Part shown: positions 49,135 through 61,250 of the stretch, piece after piece
Numbering within the stretch: the stretch's first letter is position 1
Layout: the number at the start of each line of letters is the position of its first letter
Source of the DNA: Mycolicibacterium litorale
GTDB taxonomy: Bacteria > Actinomycetota > Actinomycetes > Mycobacteriales > Mycobacteriaceae
Assembly (NCBI RefSeq): GCF_010731695.1
Contig: NZ_AP022586.1
Span: 2,232,001-2,296,000, forward strand
DNA length: 64,000 nucleotides
Reading direction: 5' to 3'
Notes under the pieces: model-generated
The model's database searches: none
What the model was told of the DNA's origin: nothing
What the model saw: the letters and a program-made list of their open reading frames with translations, nothing else
Position numbers and translations under genes: made by a program

Positions 49135-50297
49135 AGCGCGATCTCCGGCACCTCGAGGCGGCGGCCCTCGGCGGAGCTGCGCAGGCCGAGTTCGGCCAGC
49201 TGCACACCGCGCGCGGCCGACAGCAGGCCGAACCGGTGCGGCCGGCCGGCCACGACGTCGCGCAGATACTCCTCCCACTGCAGCTTGAACCCGTTGTCGA
49301 GGTCGGCGTTGGCCGGCACCTCCAGCCACTGGTCGCGGAACTTCTCGGTGACCGGAAGATCCGGGTTCCACACCGGCTTCGGCGTGTGCGCCCGCTGCTG
49401 GGCCACGCAGCGCCGAAGACCCGCGACCGCCGAGCCGTGCGTCCCGTCGATCTGGAATTCGACCAGTTCGTCGCGGTAGACCCGCACCGCCCACGACGAG
49501 TTGATCTGCGCGATGATGCCGCCTTCGATCTCGAAGATGCCGTAGGCCGCGTCATCGGCGGTCGCGTCATAAGGTCGGTGGGCTTCGTCCCACCGCGTCG
49601 GGATGTGGGTGACGGACCGCGCAGTGACCGCCTGCACGGGACCGAGCAGCGCCTCCATCACGTAGTTCCAGTGGCAGAACATGTCGACGGTGATCCCGCC
49701 GCCGTCCTCGGCGCGGTAGTTCCAGCTCGGCCGCTGCGCGGGCTGCGAGTCACCCTCGAACACCCAGTAGCCGAACTCCCCGCGCATCGACAGGATCCGG
49801 CCGAAGAAGCCCTCGTCGACCAGGCGCCGCAGCTTCACCAGCCCCGGCAGGTACAGCTTGTCGTGCACCACGCCCGCCACGATCCCGGCGTTGTCCGCCA
49901 TGCGCGCCAACTCGACCGCCTCGCCGAGGGTTTCGGCGGTGGGCTTCTCGGTGTAGACGTGCTTGCCCGCCTTGATCGCCGAGGAGAGGGCCTCGACGCG
50001 GCGCGATGTCACCTGGGCATCGAAGTACACGTCGACGGTGGGGTCCGCGATCACCGAGGCGGTGTCGGTCGTCCAGTGCTCGACGCCGTGCTCGGCGGCG
50101 AGGTCGGCCAGCTTGTCCGCGTTGCGGCCGACCAGGATCGGTTCGACGGCCACGCGGGTGCCGTCCTCGAGCACCAGGCCGGTGTCGCGCAGCGGCAGGA
50201 TCGACCGGACCAGGTGCTGGCGGTAGCCCATCCGCCCGGTCACGCCGTTCATGGCGATGCGCAGGATACGGCGGCCGGAGGGACCTGAAGAAGCCAT
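49131..50297 (-). CDS. Gfo/Idh/MocA-family oxidoreductase
   Basis: This 388-residue NAD(P) enzyme has an N-terminal Rossmann region (RIAMNGVTGRMGYRQHLVRS) and the family hallmark EKP (HVYTEKPTAETL), followed by the C-terminal mixed-sheet domain with catalytic-type HDK and DMFCHWNYV. Members oxidise sugar or inositol hydroxyls. It is the first gene of the operon and is divergent from a LacI regulator; a LacI-type palindrome sits at 50402-50415 in front of it. The start at 50297 is accepted; an internal ATG at 50252 is possible. Confidence 0.88.
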   Translation of the reverse strand: MASSGPSGRRILRIAMNGVTGRMGYRQHLVRSILPLRDTGLVLEDGTRVAVEPILVGRNADKLADLAAEHGVEHWTTDTASVIADPTVDVYFDAQVTSRRVEALSSAIKAGKHVYTEKPTAETLGEAVELARMADNAGIVAGVVHDKLYLPGLVKLRRLVDEGFFGRILSMRGEFGYWVFEGDSQPAQRPSWNYRAEDGGGITVDMFCHWNYVMEALLGPVQAVTARSVTHIPTRWDEAHRPYDATADDAAYGIFEIEGGIIAQINSSWAVRVYRDELVEFQIDGTHGSAVAGLRRCVAQQRAHTPKPVWNPDLPVTEKFRDQWLEVPANADLDNGFKLQWEEYLRDVVAGRPHRFGLLSAARGVQLAELGLRSSAEGRRLEVPEIAL

Positions 50298-50401
50298 CGG
50301 GATTCCTTGTCTGTGGGCCGGCTGCCGTGGCGCCGGCGCGTGCTGTCGAGGATCGGCACCGTTCGGAAGGCGCTCGGGGCCTCACGCGGTGTCAGCACTT
50401 C

Positions 50402-50415
50402 GGAATGCGCTTTCC
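50402..50415. promoter_or_regulatory. LacI-family operator, site 1
   Basis: GGAATGCGCTTTCC is a near-perfect palindrome with the central GCGC typical of LacI-family operators. It lies in the 195-base region between the oxidoreductase gene and the divergent lacI-type gene. The identical 14-mer, inverted, occurs at 51609-51622, before the transporter genes. Confidence 0.85.
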
Positions 50416-50492
50416 ACGGTAAGCTGGGACACACCGTCCGGTCAACACCGGCCAACCGGGGCCGTCGGCGCGGACAGAGAAGAGAGACGGCG

Positions 50493-51524
50493 ATGGTTGC
50501 GGTGAGACTGCAGGACGTGGCCGCCCGGGCAGGCGTGTCCCAGGCGACGGCCTCGCGTGTGCTCAACGGATCGGCCCGGGTCCCCGGCGAGGGTGTCGCC
50601 GACCGGGTCCGCGCCGCCGCACGCGAACTCGGTTACGTCCCGAACGCGCAGGCACAGGCGCTGGCGCGGGCGTCGACCGGCTTGCTGGGCCTGGTCGTCC
50701 ACGACATCGCCGACCCCTACTTCTCCTCGATCGCCCGCGGTGTGCAGGCCGCGGCGCGCACCGCGCGCAAACACATGCTGTTGGCCAGCACCGACCGGGA
50801 CTTCGACATCGAACGGGAAGCGGTCAGCACGTTCATCGCCCACCGGGCGGACGCGATCGTGCTGGCCGGTTCTCGGCAGAGCGGCGACCTGGACCTCGAC
50901 CTGGAGGCGGAGTTCGCCCGCTACCGAGACAACGGCGGCCGCGTCGTCGTGATCGGACAGCCCCTGGCCTGCGGCGGCGCGGTGGAGCCCGAGAACCATT
51001 CGGGCGCAGCGAATCTCGCCGATGCGCTGGTGGCGGCGGGCCATACCCAGTTCGCGGTGGTCGGTGGCCCCGGCAGCATTCGCACCGCGGTCGACCGGCG
51101 CAACGGGTTCGTCGAAGCGCTCGGCAGACGGGGGCTGACCCCGCTGGTCGAGGTGTCAGGGGACTTCACCCGGGACGGCGGGTATTCCGCCGCCCGCCGC
51201 CTCGCCGGCGCCCTCGAACTGCGTGCGGACACCGGTACGACACCGGTGTGCGTCTTCGCGGTCACCGACGTCATGGCCATCGGCGCCATCGCGGCATGGC
51301 GAGAACTGGGTCTGTCGGTGCCCCGCGACGTCTGCGTCGCCGGATTCGACGACATCCCGACCCTGCGCGATCACACACCGAGCCTGTCCACGGTGGCGCT
51401 GCCGCTCGAGCACATCGGCGCGCGGGCGGTCGAGCTGGCGCTCTGCCGCGACTTCGGGCCCGATGACCTGCGGGAATCCGTTCCAGGCAGCGTCGTGCTC
51501 CGCGACAGCACCCGCCTGCCCTGA
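50493..51524 (+). CDS. LacI-family transcriptional regulator
   Basis: This 343-residue regulator has the LacI helix-turn-helix and hinge (VRLQDVAARAGVSQATASRVLNGS) and a periplasmic-binding-like sensor domain (LGLVVHDIADPYFSSIARGV, VAGFDDIPTL, PLEHIGARAVELAL). It probably represses the divergent catabolic operon and the downstream transporter, both of which carry the same operator. The ATG at 50493 is chosen as the helix-turn-helix begins four residues later. The inducer is unknown, presumably a sugar or its derivative. Confidence 0.92.
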   Translation: MVAVRLQDVAARAGVSQATASRVLNGSARVPGEGVADRVRAAARELGYVPNAQAQALARASTGLLGLVVHDIADPYFSSIARGVQAAARTARKHMLLASTDRDFDIEREAVSTFIAHRADAIVLAGSRQSGDLDLDLEAEFARYRDNGGRVVVIGQPLACGGAVEPENHSGAANLADALVAAGHTQFAVVGGPGSIRTAVDRRNGFVEALGRRGLTPLVEVSGDFTRDGGYSAARRLAGALELRADTGTTPVCVFAVTDVMAIGAIAAWRELGLSVPRDVCVAGFDDIPTLRDHTPSLSTVALPLEHIGARAVELALCRDFGPDDLRESVPGSVVLRDSTRLP

Positions 51525-51608
51525 CTGCGTCGACGCCGGGCAGGATGCGACAGGCGGCACCCGTACGTTGACAGTGTGCGCTGGGTCACTTACAGTCGGA
51601 ACCGCTTC

Positions 51609-51622
51609 GGAAAGCGCATTCC
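51609..51622. promoter_or_regulatory. LacI-family operator, site 2
   Basis: GGAAAGCGCATTCC is the exact reverse complement of the 14-mer at 50402-50415. It lies 47 bases upstream of the ABC permease start, in the 144-base gap after the lacI-type gene, so it would control the transporter genes. Confidence 0.85.
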
Positions 51623-51668
51623 CAGTCGGGACACTCGAACCCGAGCCACTGCGAACTTAGGACACTCC

Positions 51669-52553
51669 ATGGCGGTAACGGCATCAGCCGGCGTGCGCCC
51701 CACCGGGGACAACGATTCACCACCGGGCTCCCCACGGCGACCGGCGCTGCGGCGCCCGAGCTTCAACCTCCGCCGTACGGCCGCGAGCCTGTGGCGCCCG
51801 GTGGCGCTCGTCCTCGCGCTGTTGGCCGGCTGGTATGCCGTCACCGCGGCCGAGCTGGTCGCGCCCTACATCCTGCCGTCACCGGGCGACACGTGGCGCA
51901 CGGCGCAGGAGAATGCCGCCTACCTCGCACAGAACACGTGGGTGACCACCTGGGAGACGGTCATCGGTTTCGTGATCGCCGCGGTGGTGGGCGAGTTCGT
52001 CGCGGTGATGATGATCTACTCGGCGAGCCTGGAGAAGACGGTGTACCCGCTGATCCTCTTCGCCCAGGTGGTGCCGAAGATCGCGATCGCCCCGCTGTTC
52101 GTGGTGTGGCTCGGCTTCGGCCCGTCCCCCAAGATCCTGGTGGCGGTGCTGATGGCGTTCTTCCCGATCGTCATCTCCGGCCTCGCCGGGCTGCGCTCGG
52201 TGGACCCCGAGATCCTCGAACTCACCTCCACCATGGGCGCGAGCCGGTTCAAGACCTTCATGAAGATCCGGTTCCCCGCGTCGTTGCCCCAGCTGATGTC
52301 GGGCCTGAAGGTGGCGGCCACGCTCGCGGTCACCGGTGCGGTGGTCGGCGAATTCGTCGGCGCCAACGAGGGTCTGGGCTACGTCATCCTGCAGGCAAAC
52401 GGAAACGTCGACACCGCAATGCTTTTCGCTGCCCTGATCATCATGTCGGCGCTGGGCATCGTGTTGTTCGCAATCATCGAGATCGCCGAGAAGCTGCTCA
52501 TCCCGTGGCATTCGTCGCGCCGCGTCGTCAACTCCGCCAGCACCGCCGTCTGA
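51669..52553 (+). CDS. NitT/TauT-class ABC transporter permease
   Basis: This 294-residue membrane protein has a Pro/Arg-rich cytoplasmic N-tail of about 45 residues and about six membrane helices. The BPD_transp_1 EAA loop reads GASRFKTFMKIRFPASLPQL. The organisation is that of SsuC/TauC/ThiX-type permeases. The ATG at 51669 is chosen; the upstream in-frame codons overlap the operator. It is the first gene of a permease-binding protein-ATPase trio and comes 144 bases after the lacI-type gene. Confidence 0.88.
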   Translation: MAVTASAGVRPTGDNDSPPGSPRRPALRRPSFNLRRTAASLWRPVALVLALLAGWYAVTAAELVAPYILPSPGDTWRTAQENAAYLAQNTWVTTWETVIGFVIAAVVGEFVAVMMIYSASLEKTVYPLILFAQVVPKIAIAPLFVVWLGFGPSPKILVAVLMAFFPIVISGLAGLRSVDPEILELTSTMGASRFKTFMKIRFPASLPQLMSGLKVAATLAVTGAVVGEFVGANEGLGYVILQANGNVDTAMLFAALIIMSALGIVLFAIIEIAEKLLIPWHSSRRVVNSASTAV

Positions 52554-52593
52554 CCGTCACTCAACCCGCGAATTTTCGATGAGGAGATAGACC

Positions 52594-53631
52594 ATGACAT
52601 CTTTCCGCCGCCGCGCCACCGTCGCGGCCGCCGCCACCACCGCCGCCCTGACCCTCGCCGCCTGCGGCGGTGGCGGGGGCAGCGAGAACACGCCCGCCGC
52701 GGACGGTGCGGCCGACTCCGCCACCCTGATGCTCAACTGGTATCCGTACGGCGAGCACGCACCGTTCTACTACGGCGTGCAGGAGGGGATCTTCGACAAG
52801 CACGGCATCGACCTGCAGATCGACGCCGGCCAGGGCTCCACCAAGACCGTGCAGGCCGTCGGATCGAAGCAGGTCGACTTCGGCTGGGCGGACACCCCGG
52901 CGGTACTGAGCAACATCGACAAGGGCGTGGAGGTCCGCAGCACCGGCGTGTTCCTGCAGACCACCCCGTCGGCCGTGCAGGTGTTCGCCGACTCCGGGAT
53001 CAACACTCCCCAGGATCTCGCCGGCCGCACCATCGCCGTGTCCGCCGGTGACGCACCCACCACCACCTTCCCGATCTACCTCGACAAGGTCGGCGTCGCA
53101 CAGGATCAGGTGACCCAGCAGAGCCTCGACGCAGCGGGCAAGATGGCCGCGATGATGTCGGGCCGCGTCGACGGGCTGATCGGCTTCGCCCACGACCAGG
53201 GGCCCACGATCGCCAACAAGAGCGGCCGAGAGGTGCGCTACCTCAAGTACTCCGATGCCGGGCTGAACTTCTACAGCAACGGGCTGATCGCCAACGAGTC
53301 GACGATCTCCGACAATCCCGAGCTGGTGCAGAACATGGTCGACGCCACCAGTGAGGCGTTCGCCGCCGCCACCGAGAACCCGGAGGCCGCGGTCGACGCG
53401 ATGGCGGGCAAGGATCCGCAGATGCCGCCGCGCGAGGTGCTGCTGCAGCAGTGGCAGCAGACCATCCCGCTGCTGAGCACCGCGGCCACCGCCGGTCAGG
53501 CGCCGGGCAGCAACGCGAAGGAAGACTGGACCACCACCATCGCGACCCTCACCGATGCCGGATTGCTCGAGACCGCGAAAGACCCGGCGGAATACTGGGA
53601 TTCGTCATTCGCGCCCCAGGCCGGGCAGTAG
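52594..53631 (+). CDS. Substrate-binding lipoprotein (NMT1/THI5-like) of the ABC transporter
   Basis: This 345-residue protein has a signal peptide ending in the lipobox LTLAAC (Cys25), so it is membrane-anchored outside the cell. The mature N-terminus has the NMT1/THI5-like hallmark LMLNWYPYGEHAPFYYGVQE, with a ligand-pocket loop QGSTKTVQAVGSKQVDFGWAD. Related proteins bind thiamine precursors, sulfonates, nitrate or other small solutes. Unlike most LacI-controlled transporters it is not a sugar-binding type. GAGGAG precedes the start. Confidence 0.9.
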   Translation: MTSFRRRATVAAAATTAALTLAACGGGGGSENTPAADGAADSATLMLNWYPYGEHAPFYYGVQEGIFDKHGIDLQIDAGQGSTKTVQAVGSKQVDFGWADTPAVLSNIDKGVEVRSTGVFLQTTPSAVQVFADSGINTPQDLAGRTIAVSAGDAPTTTFPIYLDKVGVAQDQVTQQSLDAAGKMAAMMSGRVDGLIGFAHDQGPTIANKSGREVRYLKYSDAGLNFYSNGLIANESTISDNPELVQNMVDATSEAFAAATENPEAAVDAMAGKDPQMPPREVLLQQWQQTIPLLSTAATAGQAPGSNAKEDWTTTIATLTDAGLLETAKDPAEYWDSSFAPQAGQ

Positions 53632-53643
53632 GAGATGCCGACG

Positions 53644-54456
53644 ATGTCGACCGCGACGATGACCGCACCCAGGACCACCGTGACCGAAGACGCCATCACG
53701 ATCGAGAACCTCACCGTGACGTTCTCGTCCAAACGCGGGACCGTGACCGCACTCGACGACATCCACCTGCGCGTGGCCGACGGCGAGTTCGTCTCGATCG
53801 CAGGCCCGTCGGGTTGCGGCAAGTCCACGCTGCTGAAGGTGGTCGCCGGACTGACCGACTCGACTTCGGGCGAGGTGCGGCTGCGCGGCAAGTCCGTCCG
53901 CGGACCGCAGCGCGAGATCGGCTACGTGTTCCAGCGTGCCGCGTTGCTCGAGTGGCGTTCGGTGCGCCGCAACATCCTGCTGCAGGCCGAGATGCGTGGC
54001 ATGTCCCGCCAGGCCGCCGCACGGCGCTGCGACCACCTCATCGAGATGACCGGACTCACCGGGTTCGAGAACGCGCTGCCGCACGAGCTGTCCGGCGGTA
54101 TGCAGCAACGTGTTTCGCTGTGCCGGGCGCTGCTGCACGAACCGGGCGTGCTGCTCATGGACGAACCGTTCGGCGCGCTGGACGCGTTGACCCGCGAGAA
54201 GATGAACGTCGAACTGCACCGCATCTGGCGCGAGACCGGCACGACGGTGGTGCTGGTGACGCACTCCGTCGCCGAGGCCGTGTACCTCGCCAACCGGGTG
54301 GTGGTGATGAGCCCGCGCCCCGGCCGCATCGTCGAGACGCTCGACGTCGACCTGCCCGCCGAGCGGAACTACGCCGAGACCATGGAGCGCCCGGAGTTCA
54401 TCCGCGTCGCCAATCGGGTGCGCGACCTGCTGGGCAGTTCCACCGCAGCCGACTGA
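53644..54456 (+). CDS. NitT/TauT-class ABC transporter ATP-binding protein
   Basis: This 270-residue ATPase has Walker A GPSGCGKST, Q-loop FQRAALLEW, signature LSGGMQQR, Walker B LLMDEPFGALD and the switch His in VLVTHSVAEA. The pattern is of the SsuB/TauB/NrtD group. The ATG at 53644 is preferred to 53635 because the AGGAG ribosome site (53630-53634) is 9 bases before it and directly touches the other. It is the third gene of the trio and shares its LacI operator. Confidence 0.93.
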   Translation: MSTATMTAPRTTVTEDAITIENLTVTFSSKRGTVTALDDIHLRVADGEFVSIAGPSGCGKSTLLKVVAGLTDSTSGEVRLRGKSVRGPQREIGYVFQRAALLEWRSVRRNILLQAEMRGMSRQAAARRCDHLIEMTGLTGFENALPHELSGGMQQRVSLCRALLHEPGVLLMDEPFGALDALTREKMNVELHRIWRETGTTVVLVTHSVAEAVYLANRVVVMSPRPGRIVETLDVDLPAERNYAETMERPEFIRVANRVRDLLGSSTAAD

Positions 54457-54478
54457 TCCCCGCGAGCGTGCGCGGCGG

Positions 54479-54904
54479 TCAGGGGCCGTGTTCGGCGGCG
54501 AGCTCCTCGACGCTCATGCCGTCGACGAGACGGTCCAGCGCGCCGGTCATCGTCGGGCACTCTCGGGCGGGGTGGTCGGTCGGACACTCCAGCGCAGTGG
54601 TGAGGAACCGCTGGGCACCCCGGGCCCTGGCGATCACCCGGTCCAGCTCGGCGATCTGCTCGCGGACCGTCTGCCGCCACTGTTCACTCGGCGCGTCGAG
54701 CACCGCCACGGCGGTGTCGAGCGGCAGATCCAGCCCGTGCACGATCTTGAGCAACGCCAGCCTGCGCAGCTCGTCGGGCCCGTACATCCGCCGCCCCGAC
54801 CGCCGGCCCTGGGGGTGCACCAGACCGCGCTCGTCGTAGTAGCGCAACGCCGACGTCGTCATTCCCAGCCGGGCGGCCGCCTCGCCGATCGGAATCGCCT
54901 CCAT
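54479..54904 (-). CDS. MerR-family transcriptional regulator
   Basis: This 141-residue regulator has the MerR winged helix (IPIGEAAARLGMTTSALRYYDERGLV), wing residues RRSGRRMYGPDEL, a dimerising coiled-coil helix and a Cys-containing C-terminal segment (LECPTDHPARECPTMTGAL) that could sense metal, thiol or redox changes. It is divergent from a methyltransferase gene, with a TTCAA-N6-TTGAA palindrome between them. Confidence 0.88.
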   Translation of the reverse strand: MEAIPIGEAAARLGMTTSALRYYDERGLVHPQGRRSGRRMYGPDELRRLALLKIVHGLDLPLDTAVAVLDAPSEQWRQTVREQIAELDRVIARARGAQRFLTTALECPTDHPARECPTMTGALDRLVDGMSVEELAAEHGP

Positions 54905-54917
54905 GCGGCCATTTGAC

Positions 54918-54933
54918 TTCAACCGGACTTGAA
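54918..54933. promoter_or_regulatory. Predicted MerR-family operator
   Basis: TTCAA-N6-TTGAA lies in the 45-base region between the divergent MerR and methyltransferase genes, overlapping a TTGACT sequence (54914-54919) that could be the methyltransferase -35 element. MerR regulators bind within long spacers between -35 and -10. Confidence 0.5.
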
Positions 54934-54949
54934 CCGGCAAGGTCGTTTC

Positions 54950-55561
54950 ATGACCGAACCCGCCACCGTGGTCAACCACCATGCCGGCCAGCGGGGCTTC
55001 GCCGGGCCCACCGGCGTGCTGTCCGCCGTCCTGTTCCTGCTCACCGGACGCGGCAACGCCCGCCTCGCCGCCGACCTCGCCGCGGTGTCGGCGAACGACC
55101 GTGTCGTCGACGTCGGGTGTGGGCCCGGGACCGCCGCCCGGGTCGCGGCCCGCCGCGGCGCCCGGGTCACCGGTATCGACCCGTCGGACGCCATGTTGCG
55201 GGTGGCGCGGGCGGTGACCCGCCGCCGCACCGCGGTGACGTGGGTGCGCGCCGGCGCCGAGGCGCTGCCCGTGCCCGACGGGTCCGCGACGGTCGTCTGG
55301 GCGCTGGCCACGGTGCACCACTGGCCCGATGTCGGCACGGCGCTGACCGAGATCCACCGCGTGCTGGCCGCCGGCGGGCAGCTGCTCGTCCTGGAGCGTC
55401 AGGTCCAGCCCGGCGCCACCGGACTCGCCAGCCACGGCTGGACTGCGCAGCAGGCGGAAACGTTTGCCGCACTGTGCAGTTCCGCCGGCTTGACCGATGT
55501 GCGCGTGACCGCACACGTGCGCCGGCGCCGTGCCGCCTGGACCGTGCGCGCCGTCCGGCCG

Positions 55562-55573
<12 letters not shown>
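54950..55573 (+). CDS. Class I SAM-dependent methyltransferase
   Basis: This 207-residue protein has the SAM-binding motif VVDVGCGPGTAAR, a post-I acidic residue in VTGIDPSDAML, and a motif II-like DGSATVVWALATVHHW, followed by EIHRVLAAGGQLLVLE. These are Methyltransf_11/UbiE-type features. The substrate is unknown. The ATG at 54950 is preferred over 54929, which would run through the regulatory region. It is divergent from, and likely controlled by, the MerR protein, and its stop overlaps the convergent dinF end by 12 bases. Confidence 0.87.
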
Positions 55574-58380
<2,807 letters not shown>

Positions 58381-58383
58381 CCG

Positions 58384-61149
58384 CTAGGTCCTCGCCTTCT
58401 CCACGAGTTCGTACGTCTCGATGATGTCGCCCTCTTTGATATCCGAGTACGTCAGCGTCAAACCGCACTCGTAACCTTCGCGGACCTCGGTGGCGTCGTC
58501 CTTCTCCCGCTTGAGCGACGACACGGTGAGGTTCTCGGCCACCACCACGTTGTCGCGCAGCAGCCGGGCCTTGGCGTTGCGCCGCATGATGCCGGACTGG
58601 ACGAGGCAGCCGGCGATGTTGCCGACCTTCGACGACCGGAAGATCGCGCGGATCTCGGCGCGGCCGAGCTCCCGCTCTTCGTAGATCGGCTTGAGCATGC
58701 CCTTGAGCGCGCTCTCGATCTCGTCGATCGCCTGGTAGATCACCGAGTAGTACCGGATCTCCACGCCTTCGCGGTTGGCCAGTTCGGTGGCCTTGCCCTC
58801 GGCGCGGACGTTGAACCCGATGATGATCGCGTCCGACGCCGACGCCAGGTTGACGTTGGTCTCGGTGACACCACCGACGCCGCGGTCGATGACGCGCAGT
58901 TCCACCTCGTCGTCCACCTGGATGCCCATCAGGGCCTCCTCCAGCGCCTCGACGGTGCCGGAGTTGTCGCCCTTGAGGATCAGGTTCAGCTGGCTGGTTT
59001 CCTTCAGCGCCGAATCCAGGTCCTCGAGGCTGATGCGCTTGCGGCTGCGGGCGGCCAGTGCGTTGCGCTTGCGCGCGCTGCGCCGGTCGGCGATCTGCCG
59101 GGCGATGCGGTCCTCGTCGACGACCAGCAGGTTGTCACCGGCACCGGGCACCGACGTGAAGCCGATGACCTGCACCGGCCGCGACGGCGTGGCCGCCTCG
59201 ACGTCGTCGCCGTGCTCGTCGACCATGCGGCGCACACGCCCGTAGGCGTCGCCCGCGACGATCGAGTCGCCGACCCGCAGCGTGCCGCGCTGGATGAGCA
59301 CGGTCGCCACCGGGCCGCGGCCACGGTCGAGGTGCGCCTCGATCGCCACACCCTGGGCCTCCATGTCGGGGTTCGCCCGCAGGTCCAGAGCGGCGTCGGC
59401 GGTCAGCAGGACCGCCTCGAGCAGCGCGTCGATGTTGGTGCCCTGCTTGGCCGAGATGTCGACGAACATGGTGTCGCCACCGAAGTCCTCCGCCACCAGG
59501 CCGTACTCGGTGAGCTGACCGCGGATCTTGGCCGGGTCGGCACCCTCCTTGTCGATCTTGTTGACCGCCACCACGATCGGCACGTCAGCGGCCTGCGCGT
59601 GGTTGATGGCCTCCACCGTCTGCGGCATGACGCCGTCGTCGGCGGCGACCACGAGGATCGCGATGTCGGTGGCCTTCGCACCGCGGGCACGCATGGCGGT
59701 GAACGCCTCGTGACCCGGGGTGTCGATGAAGGTGATGAGCCGTTCGTTGCCGTCGTGGTCGACGGCCACCTGGTAGGCACCGATGTGCTGGGTGATGCCG
59801 CCGGCCTCGCCCTCGCGGACGTTGGCCTGCCGGATCGTGTCGAGCAGTCGGGTCTTGCCGTGGTCGACGTGGCCCATGACGGTGACGACCGGCGGACGGA
59901 TCTCGAGGTCCTCCTCGCCGCCCTCGTCCTCGCCGTAGGTGAGGTCGAACGACTCCAGCAGCTCGCGGTCCTCGTCCTCGGGGGACACGACCTGCACGAC
60001 GTAGTTCATCTCGCTGCCGAGCAGCTCGAGGGTCTCGTCGTTCACCGACTGCGTCGCGGTGACCATCTCGCCGAGGTTGAACAGCGCCTGGACCAGCGAG
60101 GCCGGGTTGGCGTTGATCTTCTCGGCGAAGTCCGACAGCGACGCGCCGCGGGCCAGCCGGATGGTCTCGCCGTTGCCGTGCGGCAACCGCACGCCACCGA
60201 CGACCGGCGCCTGCATGTTCTCGTATTCTGCGCGTTTCGCCCGCTTCGACTTGCGACCCCGCTTCGGGGCGCCGCCGGGACGGCCGAACGCACCCGCAGC
60301 GCCACCGCGCTGTCCGGGCCGTCCACCGCCACCGGGACGACCGCGGAAGCCTCCGGCCGCCGCGCCGCCTCCGGCACCGCCACCGGCGCCACCACCGCGG
60401 TAGTTGCCGCCACCGCCGCCGGCGCCGCCACCCGGGCGACCGCCACCGGCCGGACCACGGCCACCGGGGCCGGGGCGCGGACCGCCGGGACGACCCGCGG
60501 GGGCACCCGGACGGGGGCCGGCGGGACGCGGCGGCATGTTGTTCGGCGACATGCCGGGACGCGGCGTGCCGGGCCGGGGTGCGCCGGGACGCGGCTGCGG
60601 CCGCGGGATCGGTCGCTCGACCGGCTGCTGCGTGGAGAACGGGTTGTTGCCGACCCGCGGGGTCCGCGGAGCGGGCTTGGGCGCCGGAGGGCCGGGACGC
60701 GGGCCGGGGGTGGGCCCCGGACGCGAGGGAGCCGGTGCCGGTGCCGAGGCCGCGGGCTGGGCCGGGGCGGGTGCCGGTACGGACGCCGCAGGCTGGGCCG
60801 GTGCGGCCGGTTGCGGCGCGGGCGCGGGCGCCGCGGGCTTGGGGGCCGCGGGCTTGGCCGGGCTGGGTGCCGCCGGTGTCGGCGACGGGGCCGGAGCGGC
60901 GGCAGCGGCAGCCGCGGCGGCGGGCGTCGCGGGGGTGGGCGCGGGTGCGGACGGAGCACCGTTGCCTGCGCTCTTGGCCGGCGCGGATTTGCTGCCGAAC
61001 TTCTCGCGCAACCGGCGCGCAACGGGTGCTTCCACGGTCGAAGAAGCGGATTTGACGAACTCACCCTGCTCTTTGAGCGTTGCGAGGAGTTCTTTGCTGG
61101 TGACACCGAGTTCCTTCGCCAACTCGTGTACGCGAGCCTTACCTGCCAC
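58384..61149 (-). CDS. infB: Translation initiation factor IF-2
   Basis: This 921-residue GTPase places initiator tRNA on the 30S subunit. It has the IF2 N-terminal domain ([20 protein letters not shown]), a very long Ala/Pro then Gly/Pro/Arg-rich low-complexity region from about residue 60 to 330, and the G domain with [14 protein letters not shown] (G1), IDTPGHEAF (G3) and [10 protein letters not shown] (G4). The C-terminal beta-barrel and tRNA-binding domains complete it. It lies between ylxR and rbfA. The repetitive N-terminal region is the most variable part of this window. Confidence 0.97.
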   Translation of the reverse strand: MAGKARVHELAKELGVTSKELLATLKEQGEFVKSASSTVEAPVARRLREKFGSKSAPAKSAGNGAPSAPAPTPATPAAAAAAAAAPAPSPTPAAPSPAKPAAPKPAAPAPAPQPAAPAQPAASVPAPAPAQPAASAPAPAPSRPGPTPGPRPGPPAPKPAPRTPRVGNNPFSTQQPVERPIPRPQPRPGAPRPGTPRPGMSPNNMPPRPAGPRPGAPAGRPGGPRPGPGGRGPAGGGRPGGGAGGGGGNYRGGGAGGGAGGGAAAGGFRGRPGGGGRPGQRGGAAGAFGRPGGAPKRGRKSKRAKRAEYENMQAPVVGGVRLPHGNGETIRLARGASLSDFAEKINANPASLVQALFNLGEMVTATQSVNDETLELLGSEMNYVVQVVSPEDEDRELLESFDLTYGEDEGGEEDLEIRPPVVTVMGHVDHGKTRLLDTIRQANVREGEAGGITQHIGAYQVAVDHDGNERLITFIDTPGHEAFTAMRARGAKATDIAILVVAADDGVMPQTVEAINHAQAADVPIVVAVNKIDKEGADPAKIRGQLTEYGLVAEDFGGDTMFVDISAKQGTNIDALLEAVLLTADAALDLRANPDMEAQGVAIEAHLDRGRGPVATVLIQRGTLRVGDSIVAGDAYGRVRRMVDEHGDDVEAATPSRPVQVIGFTSVPGAGDNLLVVDEDRIARQIADRRSARKRNALAARSRKRISLEDLDSALKETSQLNLILKGDNSGTVEALEEALMGIQVDDEVELRVIDRGVGGVTETNVNLASASDAIIIGFNVRAEGKATELANREGVEIRYYSVIYQAIDEIESALKGMLKPIYEERELGRAEIRAIFRSSKVGNIAGCLVQSGIMRRNAKARLLRDNVVVAENLTVSSLKREKDDATEVREGYECGLTLTYSDIKEGDIIETYELVEKART

Positions 61150-61250
61150 TACATCTCCATCTCTAGAGGCGACAGCGGTGGTAGGCGCCGCGCCTCGGGT
61201 TAGCTATGACGCATGGTCATCGGGACTTCACGGTGTGCTCATGTTCTTCG

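Noticed and set aside
50361..50378. A third LacI operator (TTCGGAAGGCGCTCGGG-like)
   Set aside because: Only the left half (GGAA.GCGCT) resembles the two exact sites; the right half-site is missing.
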